DNA of 64,000 bases from Pseudoips prasinana (taxonomy: Eukaryota; Arthropoda; Insecta; Lepidoptera; Nolidae): the NCBI GenBank assembly GCA_951640165.1, contig OX621234.1:29330549-29394548 (forward strand). The letters are read 5' to 3'. Below, piece by piece: positions 13,501 through 24,261 of the stretch. Under the pieces are notes generated by a model. It did not search any database and was not told the DNA's origin. It saw nothing but the letters and a program-made list of their open reading frames with translations. Each line of letters starts with the position of its first letter. Within the stretch, counting starts at the first letter, position 1. The position numbers and the translations under genes are program-made.

Positions 13501-16414
13501 GACCAATCTTTGTAGAATGAGCAAGATATTTATTATATTAAATTTACATTTAAATGTCATCTTATATCTGTCATAAACACAGTTTATATTTCTAAATACA
13601 TTCATATTATAAATTAATTACACGCAGACACAGAACAAATATTCATGCTCATACCACAAAATTCGGTCCAAGGTTGGAATCGAACCCACGACCTTTGCCG
13701 TAGTAACTAGTCAGGGTCTCTTACTAATAGACCAATAGGCCAGGCATATCAATATAGGTAAACAGTAGTCGGGTTTAGATTATGTTATTGATTACTTTTC
13801 AAGAAAAAGTTGTCGAAATCAAAAGTTATATTTTACTACAAAACCATTATGCCAAGTCGTACTTATTTTTATCTATTATACGTACCAAAGATGTTTTAAT
13901 ATTTAGTAAGCAATATTTTATTTTAAACGAAACAATGACGATTATGTACCATGGACATGGCCCAAATCGAAACATTCTTTATAATAATAAGTCCTGCAAA
14001 GCCGTATCTTATTATCTTTATCTATTCGTGGGACACGGGCACACATACTGTTGAAATATTGATGTATGAATGCTGAAATATTGATTATACTAATGAAAGG
14101 CGATCGAGCCTAGCGGCATGATAAAAAAAATTGTTACAATCATTGTAACACCTGGGAATTAATGTAATTGGTTGATGGTTACTGACGTCACATCTATCAC
14201 CCTTTATACAGGGTGGCCGAGGAGTTGACGTTCAAACGCAAAATTTAGATAGCTTATGATGAGGAGTATTGGAATCACCCTCATGTATGTTCTACGATTT
14301 TGCGATTTTTGATACTTTGAAAAATTATGAGTCCTGAGCTCAAACCCTAATTTTTTACTTTCGAATAAATTCTAAGTCAGTTCTGAAATGATTAGATAAA
14401 CCATACTTTTTAGGGTGTTAGGTTAAACTATACTAATTAGTCAACACAAAAAAACTGAACCAGAAATGTTCAATAGAATGAGTAAAAAATCGAAAACTGA
14501 TGTTAGGTGAAATTTACTATCTCGAAAACTACGCAAAATCGTAGAACATACATGGGGGTGATTCGGTTACTCCTCATCATAAAGTATCTAAATTATGCGT
14601 TTGAACGAAGTTTGAAAAGAGGGTAGTTATAAGTATCGTACTGGTTGTCAGTATCTTCCTGCTTGATTTATTGTCATCATCATATCGTCCACAGCTGGAG
14701 AGATCTCTACTAATGCTTAATTTAATTTCGCACTAAGTATTCTGTTATGTTTTTCAACAGCTGAAAAAACCCAAGCCAACGAAATTCGTACAAACGTTAC
14801 CAGTTTGGCAAGTAGTTCAACCAAGAATGGCCCGGCCCGGTACCTAAGTGCACCGAAGCCGGAGAGTGCGAGTGCTACTGTCGTGCCACGGCACGATACT
14901 TCGCTGACAAGTGGGGCCAGCACCTCAGCGCCACAGCCATATCTGGCCACAGCCCCTGTGGTCGCCCCGACTGCTTCAGTATTCCCCTTCGCGGAGACTG
15001 CGGTGGCGCCGGTGACTGCCTCTGTGCCGCCGCCGTCTAATATGCCGACGAGTGTTCCGTCCGCGTACCTGTATCAGCCAAATATGCCTCCGCCAAACGT
15101 ACGCCCGGCGTACTACAGTGAGTTATTGTTTAGTACACTTTGTTACACATATTTTCCTACGTTATCATTTACCTGTTTCGTTTATTAAATATTATTTGAT
15201 CATAGCTGTATTCTTTTCGAGGCTCAATGCTTCCGAAGAGGAAACTCCTATAGTGCGTCTGTTACAGCACATCTTTGAACTATAGATTTAGGAATAAGCT
15301 TATCTTGTTTATACAAGGTGTAATAGTAATAGGGACGTGACTTATGAGGGTTGTGAGGTGTCATAACAGTTGTTAGTATAATAGTTACATAGTAGTTTCG
15401 CCGACATGTAGTTACATGTCGGCGAAACTTTAAAGAGAAACACTGTTTTCTAATTGAAGTAAGGATTTACGAACAATACTAGTGAAAATCAGCCGTAAGG
15501 GTTATGAATTTAACCGAGACTTCTAGGTACTAGGCACAGGCCGTCCTTTCTGCCATTTTAAAGTAAATGAATTGTGTGTTTCCTTACGGTAATTTACCTT
15601 GGATTATTTTTACCACAAGGCTATTTAAAAATTCCATCACAAGGTTTTGTAAATCATACTCAGCTTGGAGTCATTCTTAACATCACACCTAAAGATTTAA
15701 TCCGTAATCCCTAGTAGTAAAGCGCTTGATAATTAAGCAATAATTAAATTGATATTCCCTTTTTTTGCAAAGGCTGCACTGAGGATATTTTACTGAAATC
15801 ATCAACAATCCTTTACATATTAGATAATGTTTGTATTTAAGTAGTATTTGGATCCGGTGGTAGCATTAAAGCCTGACCGTCGTTATAAACAAAATGTCCT
15901 TCATAATATGGAATTCTTACCTTAATATAGACAGAGAACCATTCGGACAAGATATAGTATATTATATCTAAATTTCGATCATGAAACATATATATGTATA
16001 AGCTGGACAATAACTAAAGCGCGCGGTTGTTTTATGCGGTGATCGCAGCGTCAGACGCATGCGATCAACGGATGCGTCTACCACGTATGACACGCATCGC
16101 GCCTCACGCTGCGCTGGCCGCTGCGTCAATCGCACAAAACAATGGTTTTTAATTATATTACCTGATATGAAATGATGTGCGTTAATCGCATTGCGTGTAA
16201 CGCAGCGTTTATCGCATAAAACAACCGCGCCCTTCAATATAAGCTTCTTCCATTTATTTAAACCTACTACATACTAATGTTTTTAGATGTTACAGGTATG
16301 CCGTACGGCGGCGTGCACTCTGCGCCAGTCCCGCCCCGGCTTGCGCCTTCCGCACCGTACCACCCGTACCCGCGATTCCCGCCGCATACATACTACCAGC
16401 CGCCCTATCAGTAG
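283..16414 (+). CDS. Masc: Candidate Masculinizer (Masc), 3' nine exons; 5' partial
   Basis: Exons 283-349, 4358-4426, 5055-5207, 8119-8278, 9918-9989, 12677-12751, 13247-13373, 14761-15117 and 16287-16414 all have AG/GT borders and join in phase to about 401 codons ending at TAG 16412-16414. Exon 1 is Pro/Gln-rich (PPPIHPTAMFQASQQQ). Exon 2 has a basic start (KVQKR) and then CFCENC. Exons 3-4 are charged and helix-prone (QNRESQKDQR, EKLEGERDCK). Exons 5-7 are helical. Exons 8-9 are Pro/Ala/Ser/Tyr-rich and finish YYQPPYQ. Known of the family: Masc is a lepidopteran CCCH zinc-finger protein needed for male splicing of doublesex and for dosage compensation, and its masculinizing region has a nuclear-localisation signal followed by two essential cysteines spaced CxxC. 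The match rests on that motif plus the nearby Z-linked marker Pgd; no zinc finger is in the window. The weakest junctions are the exon 2 acceptor and the exon 3 donor (GTGTGG). If it is not Masc, it is an unrecognised nuclear-type protein; the gene itself is well supported. Confidence 0.55.
499..1986 (-). mobile_element. Degenerate hAT transposon (ZBED5-like) in gene 1 intron 1
   Basis: The ends are inverted repeats beginning CAGTGTTTTTCAACCT, and the element is flanked by an exact 8-bp target duplication GTTTAGAT (491-498 and 1987-1994), diagnostic of hAT. On the minus strand 1397-1621 encodes a transposase N-terminus (MKMDDLLKR...KRLFDESYLKFGFT), as in ZBED5-like hAT proteins; the rest is lost or broken. 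A SINE is nested inside at about 808-1049. Confidence 0.85.
808..1049 (+). mobile_element. tRNA-headed SINE, nested in the hAT element
   Basis: The head reads GGCCTGTTGGCATGGTTGG and the tail CATAGTACAAGCTCTGCTTA, ending in ATTATTATT. The tail is shared with the copies at 46872, 33856 and 63300. Confidence 0.7.
2083..2160 (+). mobile_element. SINE head fragment
   Basis: GGCCTGTTGGCAAAATACTT followed by a B-box-like GGGTTCGATTTCCACC, the same head as the copy at 46872. The 3' part is missing. Confidence 0.55.
4358..4426 (+). other. Exon encoding basic stretch plus CFCENC cysteine cluster
   Basis: A 69-nt exon of the candidate Masc gene reading KVQKRDASKDDCFCENCAQL and a few more residues. 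The CxxC pair inside CFCENC is the proposed masculinizing motif, and KVQKR could be part of a bipartite nuclear-localisation signal. Two acceptors exist: an AG ending at 4347 and one ending at 4357. Only the second keeps phase with exon 1 read as PPPIHPTAMF, so I chose it. The first would need exon 1 read in another open frame, or an extra exon in between. Confidence 0.6.
5611..5705 (-). mobile_element. SINE 3' tail fragment, reverse orientation
   Basis: The reverse complement carries the family tail CATAGTACAGGCTCTGCCTA followed by TTGTCCCAAGATAT. The head is absent. Confidence 0.6.
6697..7010 (+). mobile_element. SINE of a second tRNA-headed family (intron 3)
   Basis: A tRNA-like head with B box GGGTTCAAATCCCGG is followed by a body (GCCGTCGGTCTTGCTCCTGA) and an AT-rich tail. 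The body is shared with 50870-51241 (reverse) and 63530-63903. The open frame through it is fortuitous. Confidence 0.7.
7497..7542. repeat. (TA)n microsatellite
   Basis: About 23 uninterrupted TA units inside intron 3. Confidence 0.95.
9031..9283 (+). repeat. Dispersed repeat, copy 1 (intron 4)
   Basis: This stretch, including TCGGAGTTGTTCAAGCCGCC and ACGGACCGGTGAGAGCATCT, is repeated at 12339-12590 with only scattered changes. No coding or terminal structure identifies its class. Confidence 0.8.
9290..9847 (-). repeat. GGGTTCCG-bordered dispersed repeat, copy A
   Basis: It starts AGGGTTCCGTAACCAAATGG and ends in GGAACCCTTCGTGGGC...TTGGCCGG, with a short (GTCT/GTCC) tract inside. AGGGTTCCG at one end is matched by an inverted copy near the other, so the element resembles a MITE with sub-terminal inverted repeats. 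Strand is relative to copies B and C. Superfamily unknown. Confidence 0.75.
10184..10843 (+). repeat. GGGTTCCG-bordered dispersed repeat, copy B
   Basis: Runs from CCGGCCATGTTCGAGTCGGG to GGCTACGGAACCCTTAA and includes (GACA)n. It is inverted relative to copy A on the other side of exon 5. The ORF at 10527-10883 runs through repeat sequence and is not a gene. Confidence 0.75.
11080..11205 (+). mobile_element. LINE/SINE 3' tail fragment with poly-A
   Basis: CAGCGGTTACCACTTACCAT, CAGGTGGCCCGCAAGCTCGT and a terminal A-run form a 3' tail common in lepidopteran retroposons. The ORF over it is a chance frame. Confidence 0.55.
11208..11782 (+). repeat. GGGTTCCG-bordered dispersed repeat, copy C
   Basis: Runs from CGGCCAAGTGCGAGTCGGAC to GGCTACGGAACCCT with (GACA)n near its end. 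It directly follows a LINE/SINE tail ending in poly-A. Confidence 0.75.
12339..12590 (+). repeat. Dispersed repeat, copy 2 (intron 5)
   Basis: The same family and orientation as 9031-9283. The two direct copies flank exon 5 of the candidate Masc gene. Confidence 0.8.
13425..13540 (+). mobile_element. SINE head fragment
   Basis: CTGGCCTGTTCGTCCAGTAG followed by GGGGGTTCGATTCCCACCCA (B-box-like). It is not a tRNA gene, because no acceptor stem pairs. Confidence 0.6.
13615..13757 (-). mobile_element. SINE fragment, reverse orientation
   Basis: The reverse complement has a GGCCTATTGGTCTATTAGTA head, a GGGTTCGATTCCAACC B box and an ATATTTGTTCTGTGTCTGCG body. It lies in opposite orientation to the SINE at 13425, about 75 bp away. 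Confidence 0.6.
14212..14625. mobile_element. Fold-back MITE in intron 7
   Basis: Imperfect inverted arms of about 75 bp, 14230-14304 and 14532-14606, share GTTCAAACGC, ATGATGAGGAGTA and CATGTATGTTCTACGATTTT. The outer left end reads ATACAGGGTGGCC. No coding capacity; superfamily unclear. Confidence 0.75.
15394..15429. repeat. Perfect 17-bp inverted repeat, 2-nt loop
   Basis: AGTTTCGCCGACATGTA is followed by GT and then its exact reverse complement. It lies in intron 8. Confidence 0.9.
16017..16234. mobile_element. MITE with CG-rich inverted ends (intron 8)
   Basis: An 18-bp perfect inverted repeat, GCGCGGTTGTTTTATGCG, at 16021-16038 and 16213-16230, extending imperfectly outward. The interior is rich in GCG and GCATGCG. 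It lies 53 bp before the last exon. Superfamily unknown. Confidence 0.7.
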
Positions 16415-16424
16415 CACTTGCATG

Positions 16425-16430
16425 GTACGT
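16425..16430 (+). promoter_or_regulatory. Possible 3'-UTR splice donor after the stop codon
   Basis: Ten bases after the TAG stop the sequence reads CATG then GTACGT, close to a consensus donor. It may start a 3'-UTR intron; a candidate acceptor lies at 24261. This is inference from splice consensus only. Confidence 0.25.
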
Positions 16431-16729
16431 ACGACACTACACCGCGCGCGCGAATATCGATTTTATGGATAAAGCGCTACATACTTTTTTTTCCATAGGT
16501 AAAAAACTTACCGCACTATTAATTTTTATCCATTGACTTTGTAGTTGTGTCTAACAAAATTTCTGAAAATTGTTATCTGTAATCACTATGTGCCTAGCAA
16601 ATGGCTGCTTTAATAATAGCTATAAAAAACAACTTCATAATTCTGTATTCGACCTACAAGTTTTCAGAAATACTATGAAAATCTATCACGAAAGGGACTT
16701 ATATATAACTTGTTAACATACAAAATAGT

Positions 16730-16735
16730 AATAAA
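16730..16735 (+). terminator. Candidate polyadenylation signal AATAAA
   Basis: This is an AATAAA about 315 bp after the stop codon of the candidate Masc gene. Other AATAAA-like hexamers follow (for example near 16787 and 17115), so the true 3' end is uncertain. Confidence 0.3.
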
Positions 16736-19387
16736 CTACTTGCGGATGAATTCTCCGAATTCAAATCAGCCATACCAATCTATCTAATAAATAGATTTTA
16801 TAGAAGGAGCCGTCTGTCTCTTCTACATAACTTACAATAGCAACACAGTAATTAAGTTTAAAAAAGCAATATCATCGAAAATTGTATAAATGCAATGCAA
16901 ATTTTTCGTATGTATCATGCCGTAAAACAGTTATAAAAACTTAAATGATGAATGTGGTGAATTTAATGAGTAATAAGAATTTAATTTTCCAATGTTGAGC
17001 ACACACTAGGCGGCACAAACCAATCGATCCCTTACATTTCCTTTTGCAAGAAAACAAAATCTGTATCTTATCTGTTCTGTGACTGTTGACAATGCTAATA
17101 ATGACGGTTTACAAATAAAAATAAATGTTGTTTTGATGGACATGGACAATTAGAATTGTGTCTATGCACATTTGAACCTATTATTTACCATATCTGCCTG
17201 GCTTGTAATGGAAACTCGTTTATATAATTATGAAGTTTATCAGAAATGATATGATGAATATAATATGCGTGGAGACCTACTAATTCGAATCTGTCATATA
17301 TAACATCAAAAAGTAACTTGTCGCTGAAAGCTATTGTTTTCGTAAGTAACAATTAAATAACAAGTAACATGTTACATGGTTGATCCACGCTCTGTGAATG
17401 CTTTACTGCTGTAAAGCTTAAGTGCTGTGATATATCCAAGACTGATTTTGTATTTTTGATGTGTATTTTAGTTAATATTATACAAATGATCTCATTAAAA
17501 TAAACATTTTCACTTATACATATCAATTTGGTAGAATTATTTACATAGTTCATGGTCTATTATCTAGTCTCTAAAAATTTATACGTATTGATCAATAAGC
17601 AATGTTAATGAGTACTCATAATGTCATTGTAAGACTGAATATTTTATAGAATTTTTAAGCAAGCTTTGCGAATTAGCGTAAGAATCATCTAATTAATGCC
17701 ACTGCGATTATTTTTACAACATTGGGTTTTATACAAAAAACTGAAATGAACATTGTTGTAGTTTTGTGTATGAAACTCAATCTATAATACTTATAAAATA
17801 TGGATAAACTTGTGTAAGTGGTCATGTGTACAACTTTATTTTATCTACATCTAAATGAACTTAACTTGTTATTGTTTTGACATTGAGGAAGACGACGGTG
17901 CTTATCATAATTGACTCTATAACGAGAACGCGATAGTGGTTATGTAATTATTATCTCTAAGTTAACGTCGCTTACATAATTATTATTCCTATAACTAAAG
18001 TGATTTCGCATACATAGTTATAGTATCTTTAAATAAAAGGGCGGGGTTTATTAAAATTGTCTTCATAATTAAAGCGACATCGCTGCGGTAATAATAAATA
18101 ATATTACGTCGTTTACATAACCATCTTAAAGGTAAATTCGCTTATTTAATTCACCTGCCCATTAGGACCATGTCTCTCATAATTATCATCTTAATCACAG
18201 CTCATAACTATATATAATGAAACTGATTATTATTATTTTATTATTACTATGTGTTATTATATTGTGAAGTATTTTAGCGCTAAATGAGTCCAATGGAACC
18301 TTATTACTAACCCTCCCTTGTCCATCCGTCAGTCTTCTTTGTTAGCGCGCTGTACCTCATGAATACTAGTAGGTAGACAGCTGAAATTTTCACAGAGTGT
18401 GTACTTCTATCGCCGCTTAGACAGAAAAAAGTTAGAAGTATTAGGGTCCCCATATAATGATCTTTTATTTTTGCCCAATCTTAATAATGCCTGTAACTTT
18501 TGTACAGTAATAGTTACTTGATTTTTCGGCTAAATTTTGATAAGTGGGTCGATAAGTTCAAAATTAAGACGGCAGTGCTTATGTTATTAATATATCTCGA
18601 TTATTACAACAATGATTTACAAAGGTTTACAACGTTTATTAATGAAATGATAACAGTACAACTCTTTTTTACTATCTAGGCATGAAATTTCACTTTATTC
18701 TTCTTTTTGAATAGTATTTTCAGTCACATTAAAATTCATTGTGTAAAAATTGGTTGATAGTGTAGTAAGTCTTTTGCTCTTCAACTGACAGATGCTCATC
18801 GTTTATAAAAATGACTATATTCTAATAAATACGTACGAAAGATAAGCCATATCGACATTATCTTACTTACTCTCCTTATCCAGACCTATCACTTGTGTCA
18901 CGTAACACCAGCATAATGTTGTCTCCTTATTAGATTCAGTTTAAACATGTCATGAAAATAAAAAAAACTGAATGAATATCAAAACTTGACCAAGTGTAGT
19001 ATTAATGTTGCCAAAAAGATACCTATTTATACTAAACGTGCAGTTAAAACCCGAACTTGTATCTCCTAAGGTTTTTGCTAGTCTAAACGTATGTGTATAC
19101 ATACATAACGTATCCGCAAAAATATTGTTTCCATATTAGATTTTCGTGTAAATTTGCCCACTTTTTTAAATGAGGATATTGAAGGCTCTAGAATTTTTTA
19201 TGGAAAATTGATTTTACTGTGATAACATTGAGCGTTATTGACGGAATGGGGGATCTGGAGGGTAGTGAGAGTAATTGTTTTAACGGAAGCGTATTGCTTG
19301 ACTAATTATAATCAACTAAGTTTTATCCTAATTGGGTTATTACCCTCTGATGCATATCTATTAAGTAACCGCCCAGGCGTGGGTACT

Positions 19388-20640
19388 TAGACGGCTTGAG
19401 CCCACGCTCGCGTGTTTTGTCCTAGTTTGTAGTTTTTTTACTAGACCGCTTGAGCCCACGCTCGCGTCTTTTGTCCTAATTTTTAGTTTTTGACTAGACG
19501 ACTAGAGCTCACGCTCGTGTCTTTTATCCTAGTTTGTAGTTTTTTGACTAGACGGTTTGAGCCCACGCTCGTGTGTCTTATGTCCTATTTTATAGTTTTT
19601 TTACTAGACGGCTCGAGCCCACGCTCGTGTCTTTTGTCCTAGTTTTTAGTTGTGTTACTAGACGGCTGGAGCCCATGCTCGCGTCTTTTGTGCTAGTTTG
19701 TAGTTTTTTACTCAATGACTTGAGCCCACGCTCGCGTTTTTTGTCCTAGTATGTAGTTTTTTACTGACGGCTTGAGCCCTGCTCGCCCCTATTGTTCTAG
19801 TTTTTAGTTTTGTTTACTAGACGACTTGACTCACTTTCGTGTCTTTTGTCCTAGTTTGTAGTTTTTTGACTAGACGGTTTGAACCCACGCTCGTGTGTCT
19901 TATGTCCTATTTAATAGTATTTTTACTAGACGGCTTGAGCTCACGCTCGCGTCTTTAGGGGCAAAAGACGCGAGCGTGAGCTAGTTTGTAGTTCTGTTAC
20001 TAGACGACTGTAGCCCACGTTCACGCTCGCGTTTTTTTTCCTCCTTTTTAGTTTTTTATTACTAAATGGCTTGAGCCCACGCTCGCGTTTTTTGTCTTAG
20101 TATGTAGTTTTTTACTAGACGGCTTGAGCCCACGCTCGCCTTTATTATCCTAGATTTTAGTTTTATTTACTGGACGGCTTGGCCCCCGCTGGGCACAATT
20201 GTTCTAGTTTTTAGTTTTATTTGCTGGACGGCTTGAGCCCCCGCTCGGCCCTATGGTTCTAGTTTTTTGTTTTATTTACTGGATGACTTGAGACCCCGCT
20301 CACCCCTTTTGTTCTAGTTTTTAGTTTTATTTACTGGACGGCTTGAGCCCCGCTTGGCCATATTGTTCTAGTTTTTAATCTTATTTACTGGACGGCTTGA
20401 GCCCCCGCTTGGCCCTATTTTTCTAGTTTTTTGTTTTATTTACTGGATGTCTTGAGCCCCCGCTTGGCTCTATTTTTCTAGTTTTTAGTTTTATTTACTG
20501 GACGTCTTGAGCCCCCGCTTGGCCTTATTTTTCTAGAGTTTAGTTTTATTTACTGGACGTCTTGACCCCCGCTTGGCTCTATTGTTCTAGTTTGTAGTTT
20601 TATTGACTAGACAGCTTGTGCCCACGCTCGCCTCTATTGT
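19388..20640. repeat. Minisatellite, about 54-bp unit, roughly 23 copies
   Basis: Tandem units follow the plan ACGGCTTGAGCCCACGCTCG, CGTCTTTTGTCCTAG, TTTTTAGTTTTTTACTAG. Units drift from CACGCTCGCG in the first half to CCCGCTTGGC in the second half. No coding potential. Confidence 0.9.
19945..19985. repeat. Inverted repeat inside the minisatellite
   Basis: CTCACGCTCGCGTCTTT, then AGGGGCA, then its reversed counterpart AAAGACGCGAGCGTGAG. This breaks the otherwise uniform orientation of the tandem array. Confidence 0.85.
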
Positions 20641-21189
20641 CCGGTGAAACACTGAAAGCCTCCTAAGCTAACTGTAAAACACAGGTAAATAATGGGTTAT
20701 CAGACTCGAACTCTTGTCAAAAAATAACTAAATACCGATCATTGTGCCATCATTAAGTTCCTTACCGGACAAGAAACGAATGTTTTAATAATATTAAAAG
20801 ATGTATTGTAAACTCTCAAGTTCACAGGAATTAACTTAAAGCAAAACAATTTTTGTCACTGTTAGTTTTACGTGGCGTGCTGGCGAGTTCACCCCAAAAC
20901 ATGGTAAGAAAAACCAGATTGTGGGTAAAGTCGTTTATTATTAAACCAATAAATGGCTTCCTTCCTTTCCACTTGGGGTAGATTATAAGTTTATAATTAT
21001 TTAAATTTATCCTAATCCTAGGAGCCTTACTCCTAGTTAAGCAAAGACAGTAGAAGAGAGGCCGCATGGCGCAAGCTGTCTTCATATTTGGTGTGGGATA
21101 GTGCCCGAAAAAATCGGGATCCGGAAGTCAAGGTGTAGAAGCGAGAGTTATTGTCAAGGCAGTCACTGTTGGCGTGCGACAAGGAAAGT

Positions 21190-21545
21190 ATCCCTGCGGG
21201 AGGAGCGCTCTCTGGGCGCTCGCCAAATCTGCTTAACGCAATTTCTGCCAGTCCCAATCTCCTACCACTGCACAAACTGCAAGCTTTGCAGTCTGGGCCA
21301 TACTGCAAATGGGAAGGCAGATCTTCTATACCAAACCATTGCCTTCAACTCGACTTTAGACCTTGCAGGTGCCACACCCCCTATCATCCCACGGTGCAAT
21401 TGCTCAATTCGTGCCGTTAGGCGGGAGCTTAAGCTCCTAGACGTCCTTGAGTCGAGCGGGCCGGACGGCATCCCTGCGATAGTGCTAAAGACGTGCGCCC
21501 CTGAATTGACCTTGGTTTTAACGCGCCTTTACTCTTACAGCGCTA
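21190..21545 (+). mobile_element. Jockey-like LINE reverse transcriptase fragment
   Basis: Reads STLDLAGATPPIIPRCN and then LLDVLESSGPDGIPAIVLK (ending near 21490), the N-terminal palm region of a non-LTR reverse transcriptase (SGPDGIP is characteristic). The frame degrades after about 21540 and no catalytic YADD follows in the same frame. Confidence 0.75.
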
Positions 21546-21662
21546 AAAGTACTTTGCAGTTGGAGTCAAGGATGTCTTACAAACTTCTTCAGAAAGTATT
21601 CGTTTCCGCACCGATAGCAACCTATTCAACTTTGCGAGGCTCAGGGTCCGCGCAAAGGTATC

Positions 21663-22215
21663 ACACGCTGTAGTTACCGATATCATATACGCCGATGACT
21701 TGTGTTTCGTAGCGGAATCCCCAGAAAGCCTGCAGCAGCTTATGTCCGATTTCCACGAGTCTTGCCGTAAACTTGGTCTAAAAGTCGGCGTCGACAAGTT
21801 CCGCTACCTGGGGAGCACAGTGACCTTGATGCTGAGATAAACAGCAGAATCAATTCTGCAGCTGCAGCATTCGGTAAGGTGGATACCATGGTCTTCCGCT
21901 CATGTGTCACGCATGGCAGAGCAGCGTGTTAGCAAGCTAAGCATCTTCTACTCGGTACTTGGGAAGGGCAAGCAAAAGCATGGCGGACAACTCCTCCGGT
22001 ATAAAGATGAGCTTAAGCACCACATGAGGAACTGTGGCGTATAGCCCTCACAGAAACGGACAAAATGGCGGAATTTGGTCCAAGGCAAAGTCGACTGCTT
22101 TGAGTCTCGAAGGCGTGTTCGGCTGGATGCCAAGCGCGATGAATTAAAAGCCAGACCACCTGCGGCGATCAATTATAATTCGCACAATCGTGTGCGCATA
22201 TGACCGCTATGTGCG
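21663..22215 (+). mobile_element. Second LINE fragment: RT catalytic motif and C-terminus
   Basis: IIYADDLCFVAESPESLQQL (catalytic YADD) at about 21681-21740, then FRYLGSTVT, and after an internal deletion GGQLLRYKDELKHHM, followed, with frame breaks, by [14 protein letters not shown]: the RT and C-terminal tail of an RTE/CR1-like LINE. Frames are broken, so it is inactive. Confidence 0.75.
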
Positions 22216-22460
22216 AGGATAGTATTCTAATAAAATTGGCTACATAAGTCACACGTGGACAAACACTACAGTACAGACACAAATTTAAGAATATAAAAGA
22301 GTGTGTATATTTGATGGGGGAAAATTGGGTTCTAGTTATGTGTAAGAATAGAATCCAAAAAGCAGGTAACATATTGCTGGTTTATGACAGACAAGTTAGT
22401 TAATTGAAAAGCCTCGTTGTTGAGATAATGATTTGAACCGTGCTTATAACATGGCTGAAG

Positions 22461-22618
22461 CTCTATCGGCTTAGTCGCCGAACATCGTTTTCGTGAATGG
22501 CGTTCAAATAACTTAATGTTAAAAATGGAAGCCGATTTAACAATTGATTCAGTCATTTTTAAACATTATTTATTTGAACGCCATATATGAAATCGATGTT
22601 CGGCGACTTAGCTGGTAG
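22461..22618. mobile_element. Fold-back MITE, copy 1
   Basis: The ends carry TAGTCGCCGAACATCG and its complement; the inner arms share GGCGTTCAAATAA. The whole unit is nearly an inverted repeat. Same family as 54883-55113. Confidence 0.75.
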
Positions 22619-24261
22619 AACCCCTGAACTGTACCTATTGAAAAACTGACAATAATCATTATTATTACTATGCTTTTGATGTCACATATTTTGACCTTTT
22701 ATCACATTTTTTATTGAATTGATAAACCACTTACACAAGTACAAGTTATTATTGAAACGATTCATTATAATGAATATTTTACGAAATAACTCGCGGCCTT
22801 ACTATGTATTTTGCAGATTACTTGGGGTAGTGAAATAATTACTTTTTAAATTGCAATCTATTGCTGATAATTATTCAAGTTTTCTCTACCCTGCAAAGTA
22901 TTTGGTAAACCCGCCGCTTTTCAAAGAGTTATACATTCCTTTATACGCAATAATTCTTATGTACATACTGTAATTCGAATTTTTTATGTTGCTGCAATAA
23001 ATTATATATAAATCGTTACTGACTAATTCGTTTTATTATCCTAACCCTCTATCCATTTGTATCCATCCCTTGCTATGCGATGTTTTGTCGGCGGGCTAGC
23101 GTACCAGCGCCGAAGCAGAACCGGATACTCATGCTTGCGACTCAAGGTTCATATTTATAAATAGATCTATCAATTCGGATTTAATTTAAGACTACTTTTT
23201 AAAAATATCATACATGTCCTTTGTGTCTTGCCAAGAAGTGGTACTGGCCTTTTATTGGCAGGTTAAAATTGCTCAAACCAAAAACCAGGAAGTTGCTCCT
23301 CGTTTTTGGAGAGTAAAGCCCATGATCCCGCGATTGATTTCTGCGCATTCATCATTACCATCCATCACACTAATGCATAGACAGTGTACATGTATGTGTA
23401 GTGTACATGTACACTCTAGGTTTTCTGAGTGAGATCTCTGACTCTGTTATTGTAATTCTGTTCTCTCTTTGGTATGTAATAATAAAAGGTGTTAAGCCTT
23501 TGCTGAAATTTGGCTTAGACATTGATTGATTTTTTATTTCATTGGTATTTTTTTTTATTAACACCGATTCTGATGGCTGTATTTTTCTACCTCTATTTGA
23601 ACGAGTATTCTACCACAAGGTAGGACATAATTACATATGAAATATACAATCAATTACTGCCTTGGACGAAATTACTGCGCTCAATCAAACTAATTACTCC
23701 GCTCTACTCAAAGATTTCTGTCCTAAAACTTCCCGGTTTAGTAGCTTCCCTCTCAGTATGATATCAAACCAAGTTATGGCGTAATGTAAGCCATGGATAG
23801 AATTCAGCTCAAATGTGGTTTCGTTTCTATTCGAAGACCTCAAGCTTGAATCTAACCACAGTCCCGATATGTGAGGCCAATACTGCATTTCTTGCTGTGC
23901 GATACTGATGGACAAGCTGTTACATTAGAACAACGCGCAGCGCTTTTATAACCTGTGGTTGTTATAAACAACACAAAATTGTTAATTAATTAACCCCCTA
24001 CATCGTTAGCGTACGAATACCAAACGTTATCACGACAATTATATCATGGACATACGCATTATTAAAAGGAAATTAAGAATAAGTTTGCGACTTTTTTGAT
24101 GAAGAATTCGGATTCTCAGCACTTAACTAAGCGAAGGTAAACCAGTTCTAAAGCATTAAGATTGGAAATATGCAATTGCCTTAATAAGTATGAAAAGTAA
24201 AGCTGGCTATTCATTACAATGATAGATAACTATCATTAAAAATGAAGTATAATTTTCACAG

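Larger units (their letters stand above)
16415..19387. other. 3' flank of gene 1; no further gene seen
   Basis: AT-rich sequence starting with the probable 3' UTR. No long ORF or recognisable domain. A stretch around 18270-18520 with a short GTCAGTC motif and GGTCCCCATATAATG may be an old repeat. Confidence 0.5.

Noticed and set aside
14717..14950. Minus-strand frame opposite exon 8
   Set aside because: Shadow of the GC-rich coding exon; no motif.
19388..20640. CRISPR-like array
   Set aside because: Units are contiguous and diverged with no unique spacers, in an animal genome; a minisatellite.
21101..21673. 190-codon frame as a host gene
   Set aside because: Contains LINE RT words (SGPDGIPAIVLK); the rest is out-of-frame LINE.
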